Part shown: positions 10,527 through 21,716 of the stretch, piece after piece
Layout: each line of letters begins with the position of its first letter
Numbering within the stretch: the first letter of the stretch is position 1
DNA from: Pigoraptor chileana
Taxonomy: Eukaryota > Opisthokonta > Filasterea
Direction of reading: 5' to 3'
Length of the DNA: 49,644 bases
NCBI GenBank assembly: GCA_943704495.1
Contig: CALSCR010001289.1
Location: forward strand, 1 to 49,644
Notes under the pieces: generated by a model
The model's input: the letters and a program-made list of their open reading frames with translations, nothing else
Told to the model about the DNA's origin: nothing
Databases searched by the model: none
Translations under genes and position numbers: made by a program

Positions 10527-11755
10527 ATGAACGCCCTGCGCACCTTTGCACGCACAACACTGGCACGTCCCCTCCTGGCAACGCAGCAAGCCTCTCTCTT
10601 TCACGCATCCGCAACCACAATGGGCGTCACTGTCGAGACCATTACCCCCGGCGACGGAAAGTCATTGTGGGTGTCTGTTGTATGAACATTGCACCAAAGA
10701 GTGCCCGAATTTCTTTCATTCATTCATATGGTTGTGTTTGTGAATTTTCATGATCCTACAGTGTGGTTTTCTTATTTTCTCGGGTTTATCAAAATTTTGC
10801 TGTTGTATTAAATAGTAGACCTAAGTGGCACTTGCCTCACTGCCCTGCGACTCCATCTTCCCTCTTGTTGCTTCCTTCATTGTCCGCTCTGTTTTTGTTC
10901 ATCTTGCTGCAGTTCCGTGTTTTTTAATGTCATAGTGGCAGCGGGACTGGTTTGATGCTTAAATGGTGCCCTTCAAGGGACTGACGTCATGCTGCTGTTT
11001 TTGGCCTCGTCGCCACCACCGCCAGTCCCAAGCGCGGCGACACGGTGACTGTGCACTACACCGGCACACTCACCAACGGCAACAAGTTCGACTCGTCTCG
11101 CGACCGCAACAAGCCCTTTGTCTTTGAGCTCGGTCTTGGCCGCGTCATCAAGGGTGCGTTTCGGCGCGGTACTTCTTTTCTGACGCTGTGATTCGTTGCC
11201 TTCTCGTTTGATCAACGCGGCGTTGCTGTTCTGCGTATTATTATATGTCACGAGTGACTGATTGATTGTAATACCCGCCCATTTTTCCGTTGCATCCGCA
11301 TTTTGCAGGCTGGGATGAGGGTGTTGCGCAGGTTGGCCTGTCTCGCTGTCGTCAGTCCGTCCCTATCTGTGCTGTGGACACTCTTCGTGTGCACTGCGGC
11401 CTTTTGCTCAGCTTTGCATTGCTGCATCCCCCCGCTTACATGTGTGCATCACTTGTTACTAATTGATGCCCCTCGTTTGCATTTGACAGATGAGCGTCGG
11501 CCAGCGTGCCAAGCTCACGTGCACCCCGGACTATGCTTATGGCGCCAACGGATTCCCTCCTGTATATCCGCCACTTTTGTATTTAGTGTTTTGTGTGCAT
11601 GTGCGCTGTTCTCTGGCGGGTTCATTATCAGTGCTTCTCGAACTGCAGACTTGTGTTTCCTTGACCGTCCCGACCGTCCATCGGTATCTCCTCCTTGCAC
11701 GATCCCCGCCAACTCGACCCTCATTTTCGACGTCGAGCTTATCAAGTTCCAGTAA
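10527..11755 (+). CDS. FKBP12-type peptidyl-prolyl cis-trans isomerase, probable mitochondrial leader
   Basis: Five exons: 10527-10666, 11026-11153, 11309-11331, 11490-11563 and 11701-11755. They encode 139 residues. Residues 32-139 align end to end with FKBP12: [62 protein letters not shown] and [12 protein letters not shown]. The FK506-pocket and catalytic Tyr, Asp, Trp, Tyr and Phe are all present. The first 31 residues ([17 protein letters not shown]...) are basic, hydroxylated and free of acids, a typical mitochondrial presequence. The internal Met32 is exactly where cytosolic FKBP12 starts, so dual targeting is possible. The third intron has a weak GTTGGC donor. The fourth (11564-11700) can keep the conserved frame only as an AT-AC intron. 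Confidence 0.93.
11564..11700 (+). other. AT-AC (U12-like) intron inside the FKBP gene
   Basis: The upstream exon ends ...CCTCCTGT and the intron opens ATATCC, the minor-spliceosome AT-AC donor consensus. It closes CCTTGCAC before GATCCCC. This junction alone restores GFPPVIPANST, the conserved FKBP reading. No GT-AG pair tried kept the frame without an insertion. TTTCCTTGAC at 11656-11665 matches the U12 branch-point consensus TTCCTTRAC, though it lies about 36 bases from the 3' end, further than is usual. Confidence 0.8.
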
Positions 11756-11900
11756 GGCGCGCCGTGTCCACGGGCCCTTGTGTGCTCCGTGTCGGTCCAC
11801 TTCGATCGCGACACATTCTTGCCACAGAGCTGTTGTTTTGCGTCTTGGAGTGACTGTGCACTGTGAATTCTGTATCCGCCGTGTCTCGTCGTCCATGCAC

Positions 11901-11906
11901 AATAAA
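11901..11906 (+). terminator. Polyadenylation signal AATAAA
   Basis: AATAAA occurs about 145 bases after the FKBP stop codon, in the short convergent space before the WD40 gene's 3' end. Confidence 0.6.
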
Positions 11907-12056
11907 TCAGCGAATCATCGCTCGTCGATGGTCATCCCGGACATGCAGTCGCTACCGCGAATGCGCGAGTGAGGGAGCCCATGCCTTGGTGCGATCCCCA
12001 CTGGCCCTGGCATAGTAGCTATCGGCGAATTGTTCACCCAAACACCGCAATGCTGA

Positions 12057-15045
12057 TCATTCCAAGGCAGGCGCGTCGGCATGCGTCACTGTAGGACGCG
12101 CCCACACGCGCACCTCGCCACCGTGGCAGCCCGTGACAATCGCGTCGCTGCGAAAGGCGAGTGCCGTGAGGGGCTCGGAATGTATGCATTGGTTCTGTGT
12201 TTGAGGCAGGGGGTGGCCGTTGAATTCGAAGGGTGAGCCCAGTGCGCGCATGTATGCGATGGGAACCGTTGCAGGCACACTTTTTGCAGGTACACATGCA
12301 GTTGGACTCACCACAATCGGAGCTATCAGCGGCACCGCATCCAGCGCCCTCGACGGCGGTGTGGCTAGCTCATTTTCGTCGAGAAGAGAGCTCTGTAACG
12401 CATAAGGAGCGCAGTCAGCCCACGTGTCGCAAGACTCGTCAACTCGGTGGGATCATTACAAATAAACAGCCAGAAAGGTGATGGAAATGAGAAACTCATC
12501 ACCAACATGCACTTTGTGGACCGAAAATTGCAACGGTAAGTAACTTATGCATGCATCAACGCACCAGGCGAGGCCTTGATATGGAGGCGCGCGTAAACTC
12601 CCAAACAAGAAGGCGCGTGTCTTGCCCCGCAGATCCAAAGCGATATGTCGAATGGTCCGATGTGTACGGGTCGAATGCAACGGCACTGACCTGCAAATAT
12701 AAGGGAGAAGCAAAAAACAGCACACAAGGAACCATTGGGCCACATAGAACGCCCTGGCGAATGCACACGCGACACAAAGGCAAGCTGCTGCACACGATAA
12801 GACGCCACACGGACAGATGCGGGCAATGCCCATCACAGAGTGCACAGGTACACGGCAGTCGCGCATGAATAGCGGGCCATGTGCAGGTAAGGGCAGATGC
12901 CGTCTTCGTGGCATCACCCACCCATGACATGTGACCCTGACAGCGCATCAACAGCCGCGCCTCCTCAAACGACCACACAGACACGAGATCGTCTTCTCCA
13001 CCAGTCTGCGAACCGCGCGAAAAGAAGGATAGCCATCAGCAAACACAGTGCGCACAAACCCCTGCCATTCCACGTGCCAATACAGCGGTCGCTCACCAAA
13101 ATAAACTTGCCGTCGGGACTCCACGCCACACAGTTGAGTCCACCAAAATAGCTCTTAAAGCACTGGACCACACTGCGACGGATGAAACAACATTCGGAGG
13201 AATGAATTGAGTCAAATGGCTTGCGAACGTACTGACTCGGAGCACAGGTCCGCGCTCACTCACCGCTCCTCCACAAAATCGCACACACGAAGCTTCCCGT
13301 CTTTGGAAGCAATAGCAAGGTGCTTGCAGTCGGGCGAAAATGCAATCTCTGCAATGCATTTGAGCAGTCAGTGGGGCAGGTTTCCACCACTAGTATGGTA
13401 AAATGTCCCGCACAAAACCGAGGGCGTACATTTTTATCACACGTCATGGCGCACCACGTGCACACGTACACGCATGAGTGCACTAACATGCATGCATGGA
13501 ACCCACCCGACACGGCACCCACAGCTGTACCAAAGTGCCAGCGCGCCAACGGGTTAAGACGAGGGCCCTTTGCGTGCACCACAGTGAGTCTGCTGGCAAA
13601 TGCAAAGGCATCGGTAAGTTGCATTTGCGGGCGCAATCAGGGCCAATCAGAGCGGGCGTACAACAACAACGCAGAATGTGGCAATTGCTGGCGGGCACAA
13701 TACAAACACAGATGGGAACGTGAAAGAGAAGCGACACACACCCGTCAGTCGGCGACCTGTGTTCCCCTGCAGATATGGACGCGTTGCCCAAGGGAGGCGC
13801 ACTTGGCAGAGGCAGCGGCTGCAGATCATTGCGATCCCTATCTGCGTCATACACATAAAGCGCTCCGTCTGCACATGCCACCACGAACAGGCCATCACTT
13901 CCGGGGACCCATCGTATGCACGTGGGAGACGACGCCGTCACTGTGCCCTGTGGAATGAACGCAGAGGCCACAACGGCAGCATGGGGCTGGGTCAGAGGGC
14001 AACACGTAATATTGGCAAGCATCCTGCCGCAATGCACCAATAATCCGGCGTCAACGCACGCACACAAATGAACGCACATCCTTGTTGAGCCTGCGAGTTG
14101 CCTTGGTGACCATGTTGCGAAGTACAATTTCGCCAGTGCTGAGACCAATAGCGCTGTCAACGTTGGTTGGGCTGCGCGTCATGAGGTTTACGTCGACGCA
14201 CGTAGGCGTTGCTTCCTCAAAGGCGAGCTGGTCCAGCGGATTCCGGCGGTTGATCCCCTGCACAGCGCACATACACCCATCCCCGACCCCACCACAAAGT
14301 CCACAAAGTCACGAGCACAGCATTAGCAAGCGGTACAGTAAATCCGTTGACGGACAAACAACGAGGACGAGGGCAAACAAGGAGACGGTGATGCATGGCG
14401 GTGAACGTGCGCGACAGGCCGATCGAAACACACCTTTCCGTTGCATGCATACGGAAAACAGCGGACCGTGTGCCCAAAGTTAAAGGCAACGTAGCCACCC
14501 TCTGCGCACGCATGTGCCTTTGGGACTACGTCACCTTTTACCGGTGTGCCTGCGCCCGATCGCCACCCGCTGCCGCTCGGTCCACTAGCGACACCCCCGG
14601 CACCTCCATTCGCAACACAATTGCTACCCGCACGACGTCCCTCTGACGACGACAGCGATACGAGCGAGGAGGAGGAAGAAGATGTGCTGCGCATGCGCTC
14701 AATGCCAAGTTCGGAGGACAGTGTCGCCGACGACTGCGAGCTGTTTGAAGACGCGCCGCCAGCAGTGGCCGCCGCCACATCCCCACTGACATGGACATTA
14801 ACCGTAAAGAACGACAGCTTCAGTGGGAATGCACGCGACGCCGCAGCGCGCCCAGCAACGGTGGGCATGAATCCACCGCCATCCTCTAAGATAGCCCGCC
14901 CCTCCGGGAGTGTGATGTGTCTCTTGCCTCTAGCACCGCCTACTGCCCCCTGTGCAGACGCATTATTCGCGGACAAGACAGTCCCATTCGACGCCGACCC
15001 TCGCCGTCCGTCGTCGGCACTCGAGATCAATGCACGCCCATGCAT
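12057..15045 (-). CDS. WDR20/CreC-family WD40 protein
   Basis: Ten exons: 15045-14434, 14257-14078, 13947-13757, 13589-13507, 13348-13264, 13172-13097, 13005-12922, 12690-12565, 12392-12312 and 12194-12057. Phases agree throughout, giving about 551 residues. Diagnostic WDR20/DMWD/CreC motifs are CIRWVPGSDGLFVVACADG, NPLARWHFG, SEIAFSPDCKHLAIASKDG, CFKSYFGGLNCVAWSPDGK, GGEDDLVSVWSFEEARLL, SAVAFDPYTSD, RFGSAGQDTRLLVWEF, VPLIAPIV and GGEVRVWARP. In animals and fungi these proteins activate USP12/46-type (CreB) deubiquitinases together with UAF1, so a deubiquitinase-cofactor role is likely. The N-terminal 200 residues are Ser/Gly-rich, with a poly-Ser run. The start is taken as the first in-frame ATG, and another 5' exon cannot be excluded. 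The last intron is short and open in frame (separate entry). Confidence 0.93.
12195..12311 (-). other. In-frame, stop-free last intron of the WDR20-like gene
   Basis: The GTGAGT donor and CACAG acceptor bracket 117 bases, exactly 39 codons with no stop. Splicing restores the family spacing (PIV then NQCIHSEPLTAL). Retention would insert 39 Pro/Ala-rich residues and still give a full-length protein. Confidence 0.7.
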
Positions 15046-15791
15046 GGCAAACGCACGCAAGGTGTCACTTCTACTTCGGCACGTGTCCGTCTGTCCGTTG
15101 ACAATACCGACGACACCGATTTTAATCACGCCTTGCAGCAACCAAATGCGAGGGCCCCTCTCCACTGACACTCAGGTTGTGCGCAGTAGCGGCGGCTTGC
15201 TTCAGAATGTTCTTTGGGACTCACAAATATTGACGGTAGATTTGCATTGCACTTGTAATCAATAACCGTTCAGGGTCTCCGAGCCGTTTTTTTTGATGAC
15301 GGACTGCGGCCTTCAGACTAAGAAGTTGGCGTGTCCACACTGATCGGCGAGGCAAATTTACTCAGACTGGCACTGAGCCGCGGACGGCTGTCGGCTTCAT
15401 GCAGTTCAGTGACGGACCCTCTCGATGTCGTTTCATGCGCCCACATTCGATGTGCAAGTTCAAGTTGAACGAATTTATTCTGCACAACGTCACTACTTGT
15501 GTGCTTCAAGGGCCTATTCCGCGCATGTGACCCCACCTTACGCTTCGGTCATTACACGGCTGCCGTTGCCATCATCAACATTCTCACGCCCACACTACTC
15601 ACGCAACTTGCAACTATCAAAGTGCACTCAAGGAAATACCAATTCACTCACCATCACTCACCTGCACACAACAGGCATGCATCAACTCGCGAAATGACTC
15701 GTTCTCGGGACACATATATTCACTCGTGACCGCAGACAGGTATGCACCCGCGCGACTTTCGCGCGCACGTGCAATTGTTGTGGCTTCCGCC
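15046..15791. other. Divergent intergenic region
   Basis: About 750 bases lie between the WDR20-like start (minus) and the SMP-C2-C1 start (plus). It presumably carries both promoters and 5' UTRs. The frame of each gene stays open for a while upstream of its ATG, but only with GTG codons as possible starts. No conserved motif was recognised. Confidence 0.55.
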
Positions 15792-18615
15792 ATGCTGAGC
15801 TTTGCGCTTGGAGTGCTTCTGGGCGCTCTTGCCGTTGTTGCACTCGAGGCCCTCGCCGTGCGGCGGCTGCGCTTCCTGCGATCCTGCGACCGGGATGGCG
15901 ACGCGCGTGCGTCCCACCTGGAGCCCCACGCGCGTGTCAAGCCGGCGTATCCGGCGCCCGTGATCCGCTTCGTCCGCGTCGGCCAGGACTCGCGCCGTGA
16001 AAGTTGTGGGTGGCTGAATGAGCTTCTTTGCAAAATATTCTTCGATTTCGTCGGAAAAGAGTCGATACAGGAGGCTGCGGTGCGTGGTCTGAACAACTTC
16101 ATCAGCGAGGCCAAGCAGCAGCGCAACAGCAAGGCCGTGGGCAACCTCAAGGTGACAGAATTCTCCGTTGGTCAGTCGCTGCCCGTAATCAAGGATGCAA
16201 CCCTCCTCCGCATGACCAGTGAGGACGACGATGTGCATGTGCTCCTGGACGTCTACTATGACGCCGGCGATTCGCCGCCGAAGATCGCCATTGAAACGGA
16301 AATTGCATTCGGGCTGAACGTGGCACTGTCTGTGGCGGTTGTTGAGATTGTGGGTCAGCTGCACTTTGTCATGCAGCGTAACGGTCAGATGCATCTGGCA
16401 TTCAGCGAGGACCCTGATATTCTGTTTGACATCAAGTTTCGCGCGGGCGGCTTTGTCTCGCCCAAAGTGGCCAATTTCATCAGTCGCAAGATCAAGACGA
16501 TTATCCGGCAAAAGATTGTCGAGCCCCAGCGGCTGACGTTCTCGCTACACGGGGACCGCCAGCCGCGACGCTTGCCCAAGCTGCGCGTGACCGTGCTCAA
16601 TGGTGAGGGGCTTGCGGCAAAGGATCCCAATGGCCTCAGCGATCCCTACTTTATCGCCCGCATTGGCGAGGCGCGGTACCGGTCGCGCTTCATTCCAAAG
16701 ACGCTCGATCCCGTGTGGAACGAGACCCACGTGTTCGATGTGCCGCAGGATGTCGATTGCCTGGTAATTGAGGTGTATGACCACGACTTTGTTGGCGAGG
16801 ACGATTTTCTGGGCATTGCAACGCTCGCGCTGGACGGAATCGATTCCGGTGGCATAGTGTGTCGCACTTTGACTCTGCTTCCGCGTATGCCGGGAGAGGA
16901 CGTCCAGGGTGCGATCACAGTCGAGCTGCTGTTTGAGGGCAAGGTTTGTGCGCGCCTTACGCACATGCGCACATCGCGTTTGCGTTGTACATTGGGCAGT
17001 GTTGTGTTTGCACTATATTATTTTCCTTTCCATAATAGTTGGGTGTGGTGGTCCAGCACGTGGGCGCCTGTGCGCGGGGAACTCTGGCATTATCCCTCCG
17101 TAATGCAATTGTATCGACAATGCACTTGCCTGCAGGTCGACGACGAAGATGATGGGGAAGGGGCTTCAAAGTCCGCTGCAGACGGCGAGAGTAGTCCGTC
17201 GCGGCCTCGCGCCACCGTGCCCATGCCGCGACCCAAACTCCCGGATGATTCCCTTCCTCCCATGACAGGTACGTTTGTGTGTGTGTGTGGGTTCATTGTG
17301 GCATGATTATCTTTGGTTTGTCGTTGAATGTTGTGGGTTCTCGTCGATCGCAGTCCCTAGTGCTAATCAATGGCGAGTTAAAAAGATGTCCATCGCCACA
17401 TGCTTGTCCTTTCGTGCGACAGGTGGTCTTGGTATGTCTGCGTCGCCCTCCATGAACAGCATCAGTGGTCTTTCGGTGGGCGGTGGCGGCCATCAGCGCG
17501 GACCGTCGTTTGGGCAGGGCCTTCTCCGCAAGATGCGTGGGGAACACTATTCTGCCGAGGACGCGCTCAAGTTTCTTGCAAACGTACGACTACAGTTGTC
17601 GACCGAAATGGAGCGCCTTGTCGAGGCAAACGAGCGGTATCTCACTCGCGCATCGTACGACGACTCCGGTCAACAGGCGGTGGGTGTGCTGGCAGTCGTG
17701 TGCGTGTTTTCAAGGAGGAAGAAAGGAGACCGCCTGGATCCTGGTGCCCTTTGCAGATGCTCACTGCCGCTGTTACTCCTCGCTTTCCTCTACAGCCCCT
17801 TGCGGGAACGCGCACGCGAATCGAGCAACTGCGCAAGGAAGAAGGGGATCTAGTAGATCACCTGTGTACGCTGGGCTGGCAACGCGCCGAAATCGACAAT
17901 GCTTGCGGTGAGTGCGCTTCTGCAGCGTGGCGTCAGTTTGTATTGGTACGAAATTTGTTGATGTCGAGAGGCTTTGTTTGCCGTTTGTTGCTTGAGAACA
18001 AGTCAATAACTCTTGTTGGGGCAGTGGCGCACTCGTTTGCCTGATTTTTTCACACTCAATGCACAACCTGCACAACATTGCAATGTTGCTGTGCAGAGGC
18101 CTCTTCGACAGACGCGCCGACAAGCACCGCCAGTGAATTTGGCGATGATCTTGTGTCGGTCGATGGAGGCGTGCCCGCGGACGCAAGCGGGGTGCGGGCA
18201 GCAAGAGAGCGGCGGGCGGCGCGTCCCTTCACGGGGAATGCACACTCGTTCCGAGCATTCAATTACTCCAAACCAACCTACTGCGAGCACTGCTTCAAAT
18301 TCCTCTGGGGATTAAAGAATCAGGGCATGCGCTGCACCGGTGCGTTGGTGGTGTTTGAGTTGTCCTGTCTGCTAGCGGCCTTTGCGTTTACTCATGATGC
18401 AGCCACCTGATATCTGATATTTGAAGCATGTGTGCCTGGTGTGTGTTTGTCGTCTGCTTGCAGTGTGCACTCTCGATTGCCATCGCAAGTGCTCCAAGCA
18501 GGTTGCGGCCACGTGCACTGTGGGGAGCCAGTTATTGGCCACAGCAGTGAGCGCGGGCCACGGAAGCACGGGCAGTGGTGCCCGCGGCGAGTCGCAGCCA
18601 ATCAACCACGAGTGA
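15792..18615 (+). CDS. Membrane-anchored SMP-C2-C1 lipid-transfer protein (E-Syt/PDZD8-like)
   Basis: Six exons (15792-16943, 17136-17268, 17423-17679, 17796-17907, 18097-18339, 18464-18615) give 682 residues. The ATG at 15792 opens directly into a hydrophobic anchor (MLSFALGVLLGALAVVALEA) with Arg residues after it, as in ER-anchored extended synaptotagmins. Residues about 72-260 resemble an SMP lipid-transfer domain (WLNELLCKIFFDF). Residues about 268-375 are a C2 domain with calcium-type acidic loops (LSDPYF, YDHDFVGEDDF). An acidic Ser/Pro linker and a coiled-coil stretch follow. A C1 zinc finger starts at His601, with HSFRAFNYSKPTYC, then CEHC and CTLDCHRKC in correct C1 spacing. Such proteins move lipids at ER contact sites. 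The C1 domain suggests diacylglycerol or target-membrane binding. PDZD8 shares SMP, C2 and C1 but has a PDZ domain, which is not seen here. Confidence 0.92.
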
Positions 18616-19037
18616 TTGCACTATCTGTACGGAAAATGTGCAAAAACTGCCGCCAACAACTCCATCGGTTGCGCTTTGCCAATTGTAAAGGAATTCTGTG
18701 CCATGGAGTTTTTTTCTATACAGTGCCTTAGTCAATTCCAGAGATTGATGGACTCTTGCAGTGCTGACTCGAGGACAAGGCATTGGAATCATTCGTTGTG
18801 AGATTCCATGCTGAGGGGTCACGTGTTCTGGCATGGCGCGCTGCGTTGCAATCACTCACCACCCAGTCCGCACATTAAAGTTGGCCAACTGTCTGCGCGT
18901 GAGTGCCGGTCTGCCTCCTATACGCATGAAAAGCTTCTGGTGGCTCATTCATCATCCATCTCCATCCATCCTGAGTGAGATAGTAGGCGCTCCCGCCAAA
19001 ATTCAAACCATTGCTCACGTGAGGGCGCCCTTTAATG
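18616..19037. other. Intergenic, 3' UTR side of the SMP gene
   Basis: No coding signal was found. No AATAAA was seen near the stop. The region runs into the promoter of the farnesyl diphosphate synthase gene. Confidence 0.5.
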
Positions 19038-19216
19038 ATTGGTGCAGTCCTCTCCACTCCGACCAATCACATCCGAGTCATCCGAGTTGCGGCAGCCAAT
19101 CACGCGCGGCCGACACCAGCGCGCTCAATGCTTGCACCACATGCAACCTCAGTTTGCCACCCACTGAGACAAGACGACAGTCTCATCCTTCAACGGACCT
19201 CACCTACATAATAAAA
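19038..19216 (+). promoter_or_regulatory. Putative FPPS promoter: CCAAT boxes and TATA-like element
   Basis: An inverted CCAAT (ATTGG, 19038-19042) and two direct CCAATCA motifs (19062 and 19096) precede a TATA-like CATAATAAAAG at about 19206-19216. This is some 90 bases before the predicted 5' UTR intron. The arrangement suits NF-Y-type control. Seen by motif only. Confidence 0.45.
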
Positions 19217-19303
19217 GCACACGCAATTGCAACGCACTGACACCCGACTCATTTCAGAGCACCCATAGATCCGACGGATCACGACAGCACTCGTGAATTT
19301 AAG

Positions 19304-19394
19304 GTACATTCAGAGTTGCCATGTGCTAAGAGCTTTCTGTGTTTGTTTGTTCTTGCTTAACTGCTTGCCCTGCGTCTTATATTGATATACGCAG
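19304..19394 (+). other. Probable 5' UTR intron of the FPPS gene
   Basis: AAG|GTACAT and TACGCAG|GCAAAATGG bracket 91 bases just ahead of the FPPS start codon at 19400. Splicing leaves a short leader next to the ATG. Confidence 0.5.
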
Positions 19395-19399
19395 GCAAA

Positions 19400-21716
19400 A
19401 TGGTTGAGACACGGAATGACTTCACCGAGTTTTGCGCCAAGTTCGACACTCTGTCGGATGGCATCCTCAAAGAACTTGTGGCGTTTGGTATGCCCAATGA
19501 CGCAATCGCCTGGGTGCGACAGGTCAGTGAGTGCTTGTCTAAAAAAAGTGCAGCGTCAGGACTTGTATTTTTATGCAGCAGTGCACGTGCATTACGATGA
19601 ATCGACTATTGGTATGCAACAACGCTGACATCCTTTTCCCCTTCGCCATGCCCATGCGTCGGAGAAGTGTTTGAAGTACAACGTCCCTGGAGGTTGGTGG
19701 TCATCTGCTTCTTGCTGTGTCAATCGATCTCATTCCAGACATAGTGCTCGTTTTGCGTTGTGAACCCGCCTCAAATATGTTGCCTGCAATCGCTGTTGTC
19801 GTTCAGGCAAAATGAACCGCGGGCTCAGCGTGCTCTCCAGCTACCGCCTTCTGCTCGGGCGGGAGCTCACCGAGGACGAGACTCTTAAGGCGACAGTGCT
19901 CGGCTGGTCCATTGAATGGGTGGGTGAGACTGTGCCTGTGACCTTGAGTGAGGGTCGCTGATTGAAGCTGCTAGTATGACATGCCCGGCACTGGTACTCG
20001 TGATAGTGAACTCGTCTGCCTTTTGCCTTCAAATGTGCAGTTGCAAGCGTTCTTCCTTGTGGCCGACGACATCATGGACGGATCAAAGACGCGCCGTGGC
20101 CAACCCTGCTGGTTTCGCCTGGTATGTGCGTGTGCGGCACAATCGTGCGTCCTGCCGCTGCTCCTCCCACATGCCCTGAATACTGCATATGCCCCCCCCC
20201 CGTCAAATCCGGTCTGCGTCTACTGGTTTGCTTTTGCGCTGATCTCGCGCACAATGCCGTGTGTTTTGATGACGTTTCGATGACGTTTTGTAGGAGGACG
20301 TGGGCATGATTGCCGTCAACGACTCACTCCTCATCGAGGGCACAATGTATCGCATCTTGAAAAAGTACTTCCGCAACGAAAAGTATTACGTCGATCTTCT
20401 GGAGCTATTGCACGAAGTGCGTATGCGCATGTGTTGTATTTTCTGTGAGCGCTTGCTGTGCACATGCACCGACGGGCAATGACTGCAGCAGGGTCGCCCG
20501 TTGTTTGTCTCTTTTTTGACTCGAAGGACTCGAAGAAAAGACACCACTTTTGCTAATCATCTTTGCTGATGTGGCGTTCGCTGCACACAATGTTCTGCGC
20601 CTGCTTCTTCTTCTTTTTGTGCAGGTGACATATCAAACTGAGCTTGGCCAGACGCTTGATCTCATCACGGCACCCGAGGGAAAGGTCAACCTTGATCGCT
20701 TTTCCCTCGACAGGCACGTTACACTGCATTGCCTTTGATTGCAATTCTTTTCGTCGTGCCAGTCGGTGTCGTCGTCTGTTCCCTGAGTGGTAGAATGATT
20801 GATTGACCTGCTTTCGGGTGCGTCTGTGCATGCGCACGGGTCTGACTGCAGGTATCGCCAGATTGTGAAGCACAAGACTGCCTACTACTCGTTCTATCTC
20901 CCTGTGGCTCTGGCTATGCTGATGGTGAGTCACGCTTGTATACCACCGGCTACAGCACTGTTTTCATCCGCAGTTTCACATAAACTCAAGTACTCGCACA
21001 TGTGTCCTCTTTTGCAATGAATTGCAGGCTGGATACACGGCAGAGAAAGAGTTTAAGGGCGCAGAAGAAATTCTCCTTGAAATGGGCGAGTTTTTTCAGA
21101 TTCAGGTAAGCACAAACACTTATTGTCCTGCTGTTCTAGTGTAATAGATGATGAACATATTAATATGACTGCATGGCGGCACATTGACGACCTGCTGCCG
21201 CCCGCTCACCACAGGACGACTACCTCGACTGCTACGGCGATCCCGAGGTTATTGGCAAGATTGGGACGGACATTGAGGACAACAAGTGCGGCTGGCTCGT
21301 TGTGCAGGCCCTCGAGAGGTGCACACCGGAGCAGCGTGCAATCCTTGAGGTGAGTGCTGTGGCCGCATCGAGCATGTATGAGCATGCGTATGTGTGCGTG
21401 TGTTCAGGTGGCCGTGTTTGGCACTAAAGTTCATCCTTCCCCCCTGTCACTCGCCAACGTCAAATTCGCTGATGGTGATTCTTCCACTGCTGTTGGTGGT
21501 GGGTGCTTGGCACAGGCCAACTATGCACGCAAGGACCCCGCCAACGTGGCTGCGGTCAAGGCCCTGTACGCCGACCTCGACCTCCGCCGCGTTTACTCTG
21601 ACTACGAAGAGTCGTCCTTTGTGAAGCTCCAGGCAATGATCAATGCGTCTACCGTCACAATCCCAAAGGAAATTTTTACTGACTTTGCCCGCAAAATTTA
21701 CAAGCGCCAAAAGTGA
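19400..21716 (+). CDS. Farnesyl diphosphate synthase
   Basis: Ten exons: 19400-19522, 19668-19692, 19807-19919, 20041-20121, 20294-20416, 20625-20713, 20852-20924, 21028-21105, 21215-21349 and 21516-21716. They give 346 residues, normal for the family. The enzyme condenses IPP with DMAPP and then GPP to form FPP for sterols, dolichol, ubiquinone and prenylation. The first aspartate-rich motif is DDIMD (96-100), preceded by Phe-Phe at the -5/-4 positions typical of eukaryotic C15-specific enzymes. The second is DDYLDCYGD from residue 236. [20 protein letters not shown] and the C-terminal KIYKRQK also fit. Exon 2 is only 25 bases. The intron after exon 6 begins with GC instead of GT. No organelle leader is seen, so a cytosolic or peroxisomal location is likely. 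Confidence 0.96.
20714..20851 (+). other. GC-AG intron in the FPPS gene
   Basis: The donor reads GACAG|GCACGT and the acceptor CTGCAG|GTATCGCC. Only this junction keeps the conserved [12 protein letters not shown] reading in phase 2. The nearby GT donor in GCACGTTACA would shift the frame. Confidence 0.75.
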
